Assembly (NCBI RefSeq): GCF_001875665.1
Contig: NZ_MLAL01000023.1
Span: 1-64,000 of the forward strand
Reading direction: 5' to 3'
Length of the DNA: 64,000 nucleotides
Origin: Corynebacterium sp. NML130628
GTDB lineage: Bacteria; Actinomycetota; Actinomycetes; Mycobacteriales; Mycobacteriaceae
The notes under the pieces are model-generated. The model searched no databases and had not been told where the DNA came from. It was given only the letters and a program-made list of their open reading frames with translations. The translations under genes and the position numbers were made by a program. Shown here in pieces: positions 51,345-59,719 of this stretch (position 1 is its first letter; each line of letters begins with the position of its first letter).

Positions 51345-52450
51345 GGGGTTAAGGGTCAAAAAGTGTGTCCGGAATCGCGGATTTTCACGGATTGACCTGT
51401 AGGTTTCCGGAAAGTATATGCTCCGGAAGCATATATCTAGCCCCCGACGGGAAATCCTCGGTGTGGCAGCCGTGATGTGCTATGCGCGGCGTGGTGTGGT
51501 GTCGCAATGTCGAAGAACCAACCACGCTGCCACTGCGGCGGTGAAATGAAACGCAACGGCACCACCAGCAAAGGCACCACCAGATGGCGCTGCAAACAAT
51601 GCGGCGCCTCCAGCGTCAAACGTCGAAACGACATCACCAACGCGGCAGTGTTCACCCAGTTCATCGAGCATTGCACCACCGCAATATCACTCGACGACCT
51701 AGCCAAACGAAACGGTGTTAGCCGCGCCACCATGAAGCGGCGCTTCAAGTGGTGCTGGCTCGTTGATGTGCCTGACCCCACCGCCGGCCACCACAAGCGG
51801 ATCTACGACCAGGTATTTCTCGATGGCACCTACACCGCCGGTGGCTGCCTGATCGTCGCGGCGACCATCGACCACGTGATCGCCTGGCACTGGTGCAAAC
51901 ACGAAACCACCCGCGACTACCAACTGCTGCTTGAACGCATCGAAGCCCCACTCATCGCCGTCATCGACGGCGGCCAAGGCGCATACAGCGCAATCAAAAA
52001 GTGCTGGCCGACTACGAAAATTCAACGCTGCCTCGTCCACGCCCAACGCGTGGTCCGCCGCTACACCACCACCAACCCACGCACCGATGCCGGGCGCACC
52101 ATCTACCGACTTGCGCTGAAACTGACCCGGATCACCACACTGGATGAAGCCGCCGCGTGGGGTGTGCAACTGCACGAGTTTTCAACGATCTACCGGGAAT
52201 GGATGAACGAGAAAACCATGATCAAAGACCCCAAAACAGGTGCATGGACCCGCGTGTGGACCCACCACAACGTGCGCAAGGCCTACAACAGCCTCAACCA
52301 TCTTTGGCGGTCCGAGATGCTGTTTGTCTACCTCAACCCGCCAGCAGGAGTCCTTGCGCCCGAGCGGATCAAATCCACCACCAACAGCTTAGAAGGCGGC
52401 ATCAACGCCCAGCTCAAACTGCTCGCCAGAACCCACCGCGGCAGATCAGG
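51345..52450 (+). mobile_element. IS1249-type element, 3' end missing
   Basis: The left end reads GGTTAAGGGTCAAAAAGTGT, closely matching the ends of the second element. It carries a zinc-ribbon transposase gene and is cut off by the left end of the second element at about 52450. Its right end is not found beyond 53835, so the tail has been lost. Confidence 0.7.
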
Positions 52451-52457
52451 GGGTTAA
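51507..52457 (+). pseudogene. IS1249-type transposase, truncated by another IS
   Basis: About 316 residues. An N-terminal zinc ribbon (CHCGGEMKRNGTTSKGTTRW, then CKQCG) precedes an HTH (LAKRNGVSRATMKRRFKW) and a DDE core (VFLDGTYTAGG, VIDGGQGAYS, SLEGGINAQL). The frame ends HRGRSGG, where the TAA is supplied by the terminal repeat of the second element. The C-terminal 70-80 residues seen in the intact neighbour are missing, so it is probably inactive. The two transposases are clearly related but differ at many positions, so this is not a recent tandem copy. Confidence 0.8.
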
Positions 52458-53835
52458 GGGTCAGAAAGTGTGTCTGGGATCGGCGATTTATAGTCACTGT
52501 CCAGTGTGATTGTTGAAAGTATAGGCTTCACGACCGTATATCGCTGTCCTTGACGGTAAATCCCCGGTGTTTCTACCTGGATGTGGTAGGCCCTGGTGGT
52601 GTGGTGGCTTGATGCCGAAGAATCGACCACGCTGCCACTGCGGCGGCGACATGAAACGCAACGGAACTACCAGCAAAGGAACCACACGATGGCGATGTAA
52701 AGCCTGTGGGGCATCAGGCATCAAACGTCGCCCCGACGTCACCAACGCTAGAATTTTTGCGGATTTTATCGAGCATTGCACCACCACAATCTCGCTAACT
52801 GCACTGGCTAAACGCAACAATGTAAGCCATTCCACTATGAAGCGCAGATTTACATGGTGCTGGCTTATTGACGTACCGGATCCCACCGTGGCACATACAG
52901 GCCGAGTCTATGACCAGATATTTCTCGACGGTACCTACACCGCTGGCGGATGCTTGATTGTAGCTTCCACCCTCGATCATGTTGTTGCTTGGCACTGGTG
53001 CAAACACGAAACCGCTCCCGATTACACACGCCTGCTCGAACGCATCCCCGCCCCGTTAATCGCAACGACAGATGGCGGGCAAGGAACAGCAAGTGCAATA
53101 AAAACCTGCTGGTCAACAACACATGTGCAGCGTTGCCTCGTCCACGCACAGCGTGTAGTTCGCCGCTATACAACCTCACGTCCGCGCACTGATGCCGGCA
53201 AAGCTATCTACACGCTAGCGCTGAAACTCACCCGAGTGCGAACTAAAGAAGAGGTAGCTGACTGGGGTGTATTGCTCCATAACTTCAACACTGTCTACCG
53301 CAGGTGGATGGACGAGAGGACCAGGGTTAAAGACCCTGATACAGGAAATTGGACATGGGTATGGACACATTCCAACGTGCGAAAGGCCTACAACAGTCTG
53401 AACCATCTATGGCGCCAAGGCATGCTCTTTGTCTACATCAATCAACCTAAAGGCGTCTTAGAACCTGCCCGCATCAAATCTACGACCAACAGTCTTGAAG
53501 GCGGGATTAACGCTCGCCTGAAAGAGATTGCGCGTGCTCACCGGGGCAGAACAAATGAACACCAGCGCAAAATGCTGGACTGGTGGCTGTACCTAAAAAC
53601 AGAACTGCCCGACGATCCACTACGCATCGCCAGACAGTCCCACTGGGGCCAGGACCAACTCGCCAAAGTATCCATCCTGACCCACACCGAGAACCAAGCC
53701 GACCACGAAACAGGACGACCAGCCCTCTACGACAACGGTATCGACACCGAGTACACCCACTCAATCGGCATCCAAAAAGGCCAAATCTAACCCCAGCGAC
53801 ACGCCGAGCCAGACACACATTTTGACCCTTAACCC
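52451..53835 (+). mobile_element. IS1249-type element, apparently intact
   Basis: The left end GGGTTAAGGGTCAGAAAGTG and the right end (reverse: GGGTTAAGGGTCAAAATGTG) form terminal inverted repeats about 1385 bases apart. It contains one full transposase gene. It is inserted in the transposase of the first element. tRNA-Leu lies 62 bases beyond its right end. Confidence 0.8.
52612..53790 (+). CDS. IS1249-type (IS256-like) transposase
   Basis: 392 residues, full length. Zinc ribbon CHCGGDMKRNGTTSKGTTRW with CKAC, HTH LAKRNNVSHSTMKRRFTW, and catalytic acids in IFLDGTYTAGG, ATTDGGQGTASAI and NSLEGGINARL. The C-terminal helix HRGRTNEHQRKMLDWWLYLK is present, unlike in the neighbouring truncated copy. 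The start at 52612 (MPKNRPRC) is preferred, by the position of the zinc ribbon. The IS256-like grouping is from the catalytic segment and the name IS1249 from its resemblance to corynebacterial elements; no search was possible. Confidence 0.85.
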   Translation: MPKNRPRCHCGGDMKRNGTTSKGTTRWRCKACGASGIKRRPDVTNARIFADFIEHCTTTISLTALAKRNNVSHSTMKRRFTWCWLIDVPDPTVAHTGRVYDQIFLDGTYTAGGCLIVASTLDHVVAWHWCKHETAPDYTRLLERIPAPLIATTDGGQGTASAIKTCWSTTHVQRCLVHAQRVVRRYTTSRPRTDAGKAIYTLALKLTRVRTKEEVADWGVLLHNFNTVYRRWMDERTRVKDPDTGNWTWVWTHSNVRKAYNSLNHLWRQGMLFVYINQPKGVLEPARIKSTTNSLEGGINARLKEIARAHRGRTNEHQRKMLDWWLYLKTELPDDPLRIARQSHWGQDQLAKVSILTHTENQADHETGRPALYDNGIDTEYTHSIGIQKGQI

Positions 53836-53864
53836 GCCCTAGGCACAGCACAAACACAAAAAGA

Positions 53865-53890
53865 ACCGGCCCTCCCGAAGGAGGGCCGGT
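53865..53890 (-). terminator. Terminator downstream of tRNA-Leu
   Basis: ACCGGCCCTCC pairs with GGAGGGCCGGT around CGAA; on the minus strand it is followed by TTCTTTTTGTG. It ends tRNA-Leu transcription 8 bases after the gene. Confidence 0.85.
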
Positions 53891-53897
53891 CCGTTTG

Positions 53898-53981
53898 TGC
53901 CCGGGGGGGGACTTGAACCCCCACGTTCTTGCGAACACTGGCACCTGAAGCCAGCGCGTCTGCCAATTCCGCCACCCGGGC
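53898..53981 (-). tRNA. tRNA-Leu (anticodon CAG)
   Basis: Minus strand from GCCCGGG at 53981 to the complementary CCCGGGC and discriminator A at 53898. The loop TTCAGGT gives anticodon CAG, reading CUG. A long variable arm marks it as class II. CCA is not encoded. Confidence 0.95.
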
Positions 53982-54082
53982 GGGCACTGGAACAATATAA
54001 CACCCTTACATAGAGAAGTGCCAAATCCGCATGTCATTGGGCATAAAGGTGTTTCACGCTAGGTTGTGTCGGAATGCGCACC

Positions 54083-54109
54083 TATACTAACGGGGTTAAA
54101 GAAAGGAGG
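54083..54109 (+). promoter_or_regulatory. -10 box and ribosome site of the division/signalling operon
   Basis: TATACT at 54083-54088 is a strong -10 candidate; no clear -35 is visible at 17 bases. AAAGGAGG follows at 54102-54109. This would drive the fhaA-to-pknB operon. Confidence 0.5.
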
Positions 54110-54118
54110 TGCATGCGG

Positions 54119-55024
54119 ATGGGAGTCATGGATCGATTGGCAAAACTGGACAGTTCGTTGCAGCGTGGCCTGGATAATTCGATGGCGGCACTGTTTGGCG
54201 GCAAGGTGGTTCCGGCTGAGATCGAGGAGCTGTTGAAGCAGGAGGCGCAAGACTCTGTTGTGGTGACTGACCATGACGAGTTCGTGGTGCCGAATGTGTT
54301 TGCAGTCGGTGTTTCTTCGAAGGATTTGGAGAACTTGTCGCAAGACCGTGACCTGCCGGTGCACCTCGCGGAACAACTGACGCGGTATGTGCGCAATCAG
54401 GGTTGGTTCTTTGATGGGCCGGCGGTTGTGCGGATCGCGGAGGAGTCAGGGCTGCGTACGGGCCAGTTGCGGGTCAGTTCTTATATTGATCCGCAGCCGG
54501 AGGTCGCGAGTGGGTTTGATGCCATTGTGGCGGAGCCTACGAAGCGGTCGAAGGGCGGTAGGCACCGTCATGCGGCAAACCGGGATCAGGAGGATCACAT
54601 GCATGAGCCAAATACGATGACGCCGGTGGAGGGTGGCGAAGCGACTGTGAGCCTGCTGTTGCAGGACGGGTCGTCGCGCACTTACTTGGTGCATGAGGGC
54701 TCGAATATTTTGGGCCGTTCGAATGATGCGGATTTCCGCCTGCCGGACACGGGTGTGTCGAGGCAGCATGCGGAGATTACGTGGGATGGCCAGGTTGCGG
54801 TGTTGGTCGATTTGCAGTCGACGAACGGTACGACGGTGAATGATGAGCCGGTGGAGAACTGGATGCTTGCCGACGGTGACGTGATCACCCTGGGCCATTC
54901 CCACATCGAGGTGCGCATTGTGGAGCCGAGGGCGTCGACCCCGGCGACGCCGGACCCGGAGGAGGGCGCGCCGCGCTACACGGATGCGGCGTCGCACCCT
55001 CAGACAGAATTTTTTCAGGCCTAA
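54119..55024 (+). CDS. fhaA: FHA-domain signalling protein FhaA (DUF3662 plus FHA)
   Basis: About 301 residues. The N-terminal DUF3662 region (LDNSMAALFGGKVVPAEIEE) is joined by a linker to a C-terminal FHA domain (GSNILGRSNDADFRLPDTGV, then SRQHAEITWDGQ and NGTTVNDEPVENW), which binds phosphothreonine. In mycobacteria FhaA interacts with PknB-phosphorylated partners such as MviN to regulate peptidoglycan precursor export. ATG at 54119 (MGVMDRLAK) fits the ribosome site AAAGGAGG. First gene of an eight-gene operon. Confidence 0.93.
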   Translation: MGVMDRLAKLDSSLQRGLDNSMAALFGGKVVPAEIEELLKQEAQDSVVVTDHDEFVVPNVFAVGVSSKDLENLSQDRDLPVHLAEQLTRYVRNQGWFFDGPAVVRIAEESGLRTGQLRVSSYIDPQPEVASGFDAIVAEPTKRSKGGRHRHAANRDQEDHMHEPNTMTPVEGGEATVSLLLQDGSSRTYLVHEGSNILGRSNDADFRLPDTGVSRQHAEITWDGQVAVLVDLQSTNGTTVNDEPVENWMLADGDVITLGHSHIEVRIVEPRASTPATPDPEEGAPRYTDAASHPQTEFFQA

Positions 55025-55066
55025 CGGCACAACAGGCTGAACAAGCCCCGATTTGAAGGAGTTCCT

Positions 55067-55525
55067 TTGTTGGATTCCGCGGTGATCCTGAGCGCACGCT
55101 TCGGGCTGCTCGCGCTGCTCTGGCTGTTCATTCTGCTGGTGTTGTGGGTGCAGCGGAAGAATGTGCGTGAGGTGGGTGGAACTGGGCGTCGACAAGTGAA
55201 GCAGGCGGGGAAACCGCTGCAGTCGCGTGAGAAGGTCCGGCAGATTGCGGTCGTTGAGGGGCCGCTGCAGGGCTCGCACATGGAGATTGCGAGTGTGGAG
55301 CATGTGACGCTGGGCCGCTCGCCGGATAATGACTTCCAGCTTGGGGACGATTTTGCGTCCTCGCGGCACGCGCGACTGTTTCGCCGTGGCAGCGACTGGT
55401 TCATTGAGGACCTGGACTCCCGCAACGGCACCTTTGTGCAGGGTATGCGCATTGACCAGCCGGAGCGGGTGTCGGTGGGGACGAATATCAAGATGGGGCG
55501 CACGATTGTGAGGTTGATGCCATGA
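55067..55525 (+). CDS. fhaB: FHA-domain protein FhaB (FipA)
   Basis: 152 residues. An N-terminal membrane helix (FGLLALLWLFILLVLWVQRK) anchors a cytoplasmic FHA domain (HVTLGRSPDNDFQLGDDFAS, then SSRHARLFRRGSDW and SRNGTFVQGMRI). It is predicted to dock PknA/PknB-phosphorylated proteins at division sites, as in mycobacteria. TTG at 55067 is the likely start, with GAAGGAG upstream. The stop overlaps the pstP start (ATGA). Confidence 0.92.
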   Translation: MLDSAVILSARFGLLALLWLFILLVLWVQRKNVREVGGTGRRQVKQAGKPLQSREKVRQIAVVEGPLQGSHMEIASVEHVTLGRSPDNDFQLGDDFASSRHARLFRRGSDWFIEDLDSRNGTFVQGMRIDQPERVSVGTNIKMGRTIVRLMP

Positions 55526-56910
55526 CGCTGCGGTTGAATTATGTGGCGGCATCGGACAAGGGTCTGGTGCGTGGAAACAATGAGGATTCCGCCTACGCGG
55601 GCCCGCATCTGCTGCTGCTCGCGGACGGGATGGGTGGCCACGCCGCGGGTGAGGTCGCTTCGCAGTTGATGGTGAGCCACATGGAGCACCTGGACCGCGA
55701 CCCGGAGGACGCCGACATGTTGGCGCTGCTCGGGGCGGCTGCGGACGATGCGAATGCTTCGATTGAGCGTTCGGTGGCGCAGCACCCGGAGCAGGAGGGG
55801 ATGGGCACGACGCTGACGGCGTTGATGTTCAACGGCGCCGAGTTCGGCCTCATTCATGTGGGTGATTCGCGCGGCTATTTGCTTCGCGACGGCCAGCTTC
55901 GCCAGCTCACCGAGGACGATACGTTCGTGCAGTCCCTGGTCAACGAGGGGAAGCTGGACCCGGGGGACGTGTCGAGCCACCCGCAGAAGTCGTTGATTTT
56001 GAAGGCGTACACGGGCAACCCTGTGGAGCCGCACCTGGAGATGGTTCAGGTCCGTGCGGGGGACCGGGTGCTGCTGTGCTCGGATGGGTTGTCGGACCCG
56101 GTGACGGCGTCGACGATTGGGGAGGCGCTTGCGCAGGGCACGCCGTCGGTGGCGGCGCAGCGGCTGATTGAGCTGGCGTTGCGTTCGGGCGGGCCGGACA
56201 ACATCACGGTGGTCATCGCGGATGTGGTGGAGGTCTCGGAAGGCGAGGACGCCCCCGACTTGCCGACGTCCCCTGCGTTGGCGGGCGCGTTGGCACCGGA
56301 GTTTGAGTCGACGCACCCGGATTCCTCGGCGTCGCGGGCTGCGGCGCTGATGCGGAAGTCGGAGACGATTCCACCGAACCACGATCGTGAGGGCAACCGT
56401 TCCGGGTCGCAGCCCGGCGCGGGTGACGCGTCGGCGGATGAGGAGGATGACCCTCAGTTTCGCCGCAAGATAAACATTTGGCCGTGGGTGCTGTCCGCGT
56501 TGGCGATTGTGCTGATGTTGTCGCTGGCGGCGGTGTTGTGGACGAACGATAGGCTCAACGACCGCTATTTTTTAGGCACTGACGGCGACGACGGCGACTT
56601 CGCGATTGAGCGCGCCGTCGGGACGTCGTTGTTTACGGAGCCGCGCCGCGAGGTGATTCAGCGGGCGTGTATCAATGAGCAGAATAAGTTGCAGATTGTG
56701 TCGTCGAACTCGGTGCCGCAGGACTGCGTGATTTTCGGTGTGCATGATTTGCCGGAAAGCCAGTTGCGTACCGTCGAGAATTTCAAGGGCGGCACGTACG
56801 ACGACGTGTTGGGCATTTTGAACCGGTTGGCTGGTGAGGCGTTGCCGGTGTGCGTCGACAATGATGCTGCGAAGGATGCCCCGCAGGGCGCGTGCCGGGA
56901 GGTGAAGTAG
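55522..56910 (+). CDS. pstP: PP2C-type Ser/Thr protein phosphatase PstP
   Basis: 462 residues. The catalytic PP2C domain (about 1-240) has DKGLVRGNNEDSAY, the metal motif ADGMGGHAAGEVAS, GTTLTALMFNGAEFGLIHVGDSRGY-type strands and SGGPDNITVVIADV. A cytoplasmic linker leads to a membrane helix (NIWPWVLSALAIVLMLSLAA), and an extracytoplasmic domain follows with cysteines at ACINEQ, DCVIFG, VCVDN and GACREV. It opposes PknA and PknB. Start ATG at 55522 is coupled to fhaB. Confidence 0.94.
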   Translation: MTLRLNYVAASDKGLVRGNNEDSAYAGPHLLLLADGMGGHAAGEVASQLMVSHMEHLDRDPEDADMLALLGAAADDANASIERSVAQHPEQEGMGTTLTALMFNGAEFGLIHVGDSRGYLLRDGQLRQLTEDDTFVQSLVNEGKLDPGDVSSHPQKSLILKAYTGNPVEPHLEMVQVRAGDRVLLCSDGLSDPVTASTIGEALAQGTPSVAAQRLIELALRSGGPDNITVVIADVVEVSEGEDAPDLPTSPALAGALAPEFESTHPDSSASRAAALMRKSETIPPNHDREGNRSGSQPGAGDASADEEDDPQFRRKINIWPWVLSALAIVLMLSLAAVLWTNDRLNDRYFLGTDGDDGDFAIERAVGTSLFTEPRREVIQRACINEQNKLQIVSSNSVPQDCVIFGVHDLPESQLRTVENFKGGTYDDVLGILNRLAGEALPVCVDNDAAKDAPQGACREVK

Positions 56911-56912
56911 CG

Positions 56913-58265
56913 GTGTCTCGTGTGTTTCGGCGTGCGAAGGAGCTGTTGCTGCTGCTGTGTTCGGCTGGGCTGCTGCTGTTGATGCTGTTCGGCCTGGAGC
57001 TGAGCCAGGGCCGCGCCATGTCGACGGAGATGTTCTACCTGGTTGGCGGTTTTGTGGGCGTGTACGCCATCGCCCACGTGGCGATTTCGCTTGCGGCCCC
57101 GCACGCGGACCAGCTGTTGCTGCCGGTGGTATCGCTGCTGAACGCGATTGGCCTGGTGGTGATTTACCGCCTGGACCTGGCGGAACGCGCCGGCTATGCG
57201 CCGTTGGCGGAGCGGCAGGTGATGTGGTCCCTGGTGGGTGTGGTGCTGATGGTGTGCACGCTGATAATTGTGCGCGACCATAAGGCGCTGGCCCGCTACT
57301 CCTACCTGCTGGGCCTACTGGGCCTGGTGCTGCTTGCGTTGCCGCTGGTGTGGCCGCAACCGCCCGGGTTCGCGGATGCGCGGATCTGGATCTGGCTGGG
57401 CCCGTTCTCGATTCAGCCGGGTGAGTTCTCGAAGATTTTGCTGCTGGTGTTCTTTGCCCAGCTGCTGGCGCAGAAGCGTGCCCTGTTCACGGTGGCGGGC
57501 AAGACGCTGCTGGGGATGAGCTTCCCACGCCTGCGCGACCTGGCGCCGATCCTGGCGGTGTGGGCGTTCGCGATTGCGATCATGGCGGTGTCGAACGACT
57601 TCGGCCCGGCCCTGCTGCTCTTCGCTACGGTGCTGGGCATGGTGTACTTCGCCACCGGACGGACGTCCTGGCTGGTGATCGGCGCGGGGCTGGTGGCCAT
57701 CGGCGGGTACGCGGTGTACCAGGTCAGTGAGAAGATCCAGGACCGCGTCGCGAACTTCATGGACCCGCTGGCCAACTTTGACACCACGGGCTACCAGCCG
57801 TCGCAGGCGCTGTTCGGCCTGTCGTGGGGCGGGCTGACGGGCACCGGGTTGGGCTACGGCCACCCGGAGATGGTGCCGGTGGCGCACTCGGATTACATCC
57901 TGGCGGCGATCGGTGAGGAGCTCGGGTTCGTGGGCGTGGCGAGCGTGCTGTGCCTGTTCGCCATCTTCATCACCCGCGGCTACTCGGCGGCGCTGCAGGT
58001 CAGTGACACGTTCGGCAAGTTGTTGGCCGCAGGCTTAGCGACGACCATCGCTATCCAAATTTTCGTGGTCGCGGGAGGTATTTCCGCGATGCTGCCAATG
58101 ACCGGCCTGACCACGCCGTTTCTGTCCGCTGGTGGCTCGTCGATAATGGCGAACTACGTGCTGCTGGCGTTGCTACTGCGGATCTCGAACGCGGCGAATA
58201 AACCGGCGGAATTTGATACTTCGGCGATGGGTGCGCAGGCACCGGAGGCGGTGAGCGCACGATGA
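56913..58265 (+). CDS. rodA: SEDS peptidoglycan glycosyltransferase RodA
   Basis: 450 residues of the FtsW/RodA/SpoVE family: about ten membrane segments, with IWLGPFSIQPGEFSKILLLV, the segment after the third loop, and MVPVAHSDYILAAIGEELGF, the family signature with its conserved Asp/Glu. It polymerises lipid II together with the class B PBP encoded next. GTG at 56913 follows GGGAGG. The gene overlaps pbpA by 4 bases. Confidence 0.94.
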   Translation: MSRVFRRAKELLLLLCSAGLLLLMLFGLELSQGRAMSTEMFYLVGGFVGVYAIAHVAISLAAPHADQLLLPVVSLLNAIGLVVIYRLDLAERAGYAPLAERQVMWSLVGVVLMVCTLIIVRDHKALARYSYLLGLLGLVLLALPLVWPQPPGFADARIWIWLGPFSIQPGEFSKILLLVFFAQLLAQKRALFTVAGKTLLGMSFPRLRDLAPILAVWAFAIAIMAVSNDFGPALLLFATVLGMVYFATGRTSWLVIGAGLVAIGGYAVYQVSEKIQDRVANFMDPLANFDTTGYQPSQALFGLSWGGLTGTGLGYGHPEMVPVAHSDYILAAIGEELGFVGVASVLCLFAIFITRGYSAALQVSDTFGKLLAAGLATTIAIQIFVVAGGISAMLPMTGLTTPFLSAGGSSIMANYVLLALLLRISNAANKPAEFDTSAMGAQAPEAVSAR

Positions 58266-59719
58266 ACAAGTCCATCCGTTTAGGCGCGGGCATTGCCCTG
58301 CTGCTGATTGTGGCGCTGCTGGTGAACTTCACCGTGGTGCAAGGTTTCCGCGAGGAGAAGTATGCGCAGAGCCCGCTGAACTCGCGCACCGTGGTGGAGC
58401 TGCGCCAGATCAACCGCGGCCAGATCAGTGCCGGCGGGCAGGTGTTGGCTGAGTCCCACCCGCTCGAGGACGGCTCCTACCAGCGCGCCTACCCGAACAT
58501 GCCGTGGTCCTTTGCGCCGGTGTTGGGGTACGTGTCCGACCAGTTCGGCACCTCGCAGATTGAGGCCGGCTACAACGGGCAGCTGACCGGGGCGGGCTCC
58601 GGGAAGTCCTCACGCTTCCTGCGCACCGGCCTAGAGCAGGACGTGGTGGGCAACTCGGTTGAGCTGAGCATCGACCCGCACCTGCAGGCTCTGGCCTACG
58701 AGCAGCTTTCGAACCGGAACTACGAGGGCGCTATCGTGGCGCTGCGCCCATCCAGCGGCCAGGTGCTGGCGATGGCGTCGACGCCGTCGTACGACCCGAA
58801 CGCGATCTCTCACCCGGACACCGCCGAAGGCGCCTGGGCCGAGGTGAACAACAACCCCGGCAAGCCGCTGCTCAACCACGCGACGCAGGACCAGCTGCCG
58901 CCGGGCTCGATCTTCAAGATCGTCACCACCGCGGCCGGGTTGCGCAACGGCTACACGCCGGAAAGTCCGCTGACCGGCGCGCCGTCGATCACGCTGCCGG
59001 GCACGAACGTGCCCCTGACTAACTACGCGGGCCAGGCCTGCGCCGGGGGTGGCCAGGTGCCGCTGCGCACCGCCTTCGCGCTGTCCTGCAACACGGCGTT
59101 CGTGCAGATGGGCATGGCCGTCGGCGCCGACGCGCTGCGTGAGGCCGCCCGCGGATTCGGCATTGGCGAGCAGTACGACCTCGGCATGCCCACCGCGGCC
59201 GGCTCGCTCGGCGACCTGCCCGGCGACGCCGAGCTTGGCCAGTCCGCAATTGGGCAACGCGACGTCACCATGACCGCCCTGCAGGCCGCCGTGATGGCCG
59301 GCACCGTCGCCAACGAGGGCCGCCGCATGGCGCCCTACGTGGTCAACCGGGTGCTCAGCCCGGACCTGCGGGAGATCGAGACGGCGAAACCCCACATGCT
59401 TTCGGACTCCATCACCCCCGAGGAAGCCAACACCATTAAGGACCTCATGTTCGGCTCCGAACGCGACACCTGGGGCTACGACGGCAACGGCTTCGCATCC
59501 AAAACCGGCACCGCCGAACACGCCGAAGGCGCAGCACCCCATACCTGGTACGTCGCCTTTGATCCGGTGAAAGATGTAGCGGTGGGGGTCGTCGTCAAGC
59601 ATGGTGGCGGCATGGGCACCGGGGCGACCGGCGGGCAAGTCTCCGCACCACTCGGGCGCGCGGTGCTCTACGCGGCACCCGCAGCGCCAGCTGATGAGGA
59701 AGGAACCAACGCGCGATGA
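58262..59719 (+). CDS. pbpA: Class B penicillin-binding protein PbpA
   Basis: 485 residues. One N-terminal membrane helix (GAGIALLLIVALLVNFTVVQ) is followed by a short pedestal region and a transpeptidase domain with SIFK (Ser216-Lys219), SCN (275-277) and KTG (414-416) motifs. It crosslinks peptidoglycan made by RodA during elongation or septation. It is coupled to rodA upstream and overlaps pknA by 4 bases (ATGA). Confidence 0.95.
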   Translation: MNKSIRLGAGIALLLIVALLVNFTVVQGFREEKYAQSPLNSRTVVELRQINRGQISAGGQVLAESHPLEDGSYQRAYPNMPWSFAPVLGYVSDQFGTSQIEAGYNGQLTGAGSGKSSRFLRTGLEQDVVGNSVELSIDPHLQALAYEQLSNRNYEGAIVALRPSSGQVLAMASTPSYDPNAISHPDTAEGAWAEVNNNPGKPLLNHATQDQLPPGSIFKIVTTAAGLRNGYTPESPLTGAPSITLPGTNVPLTNYAGQACAGGGQVPLRTAFALSCNTAFVQMGMAVGADALREAARGFGIGEQYDLGMPTAAGSLGDLPGDAELGQSAIGQRDVTMTALQAAVMAGTVANEGRRMAPYVVNRVLSPDLREIETAKPHMLSDSITPEEANTIKDLMFGSERDTWGYDGNGFASKTGTAEHAEGAAPHTWYVAFDPVKDVAVGVVVKHGGGMGTGATGGQVSAPLGRAVLYAAPAAPADEEGTNAR

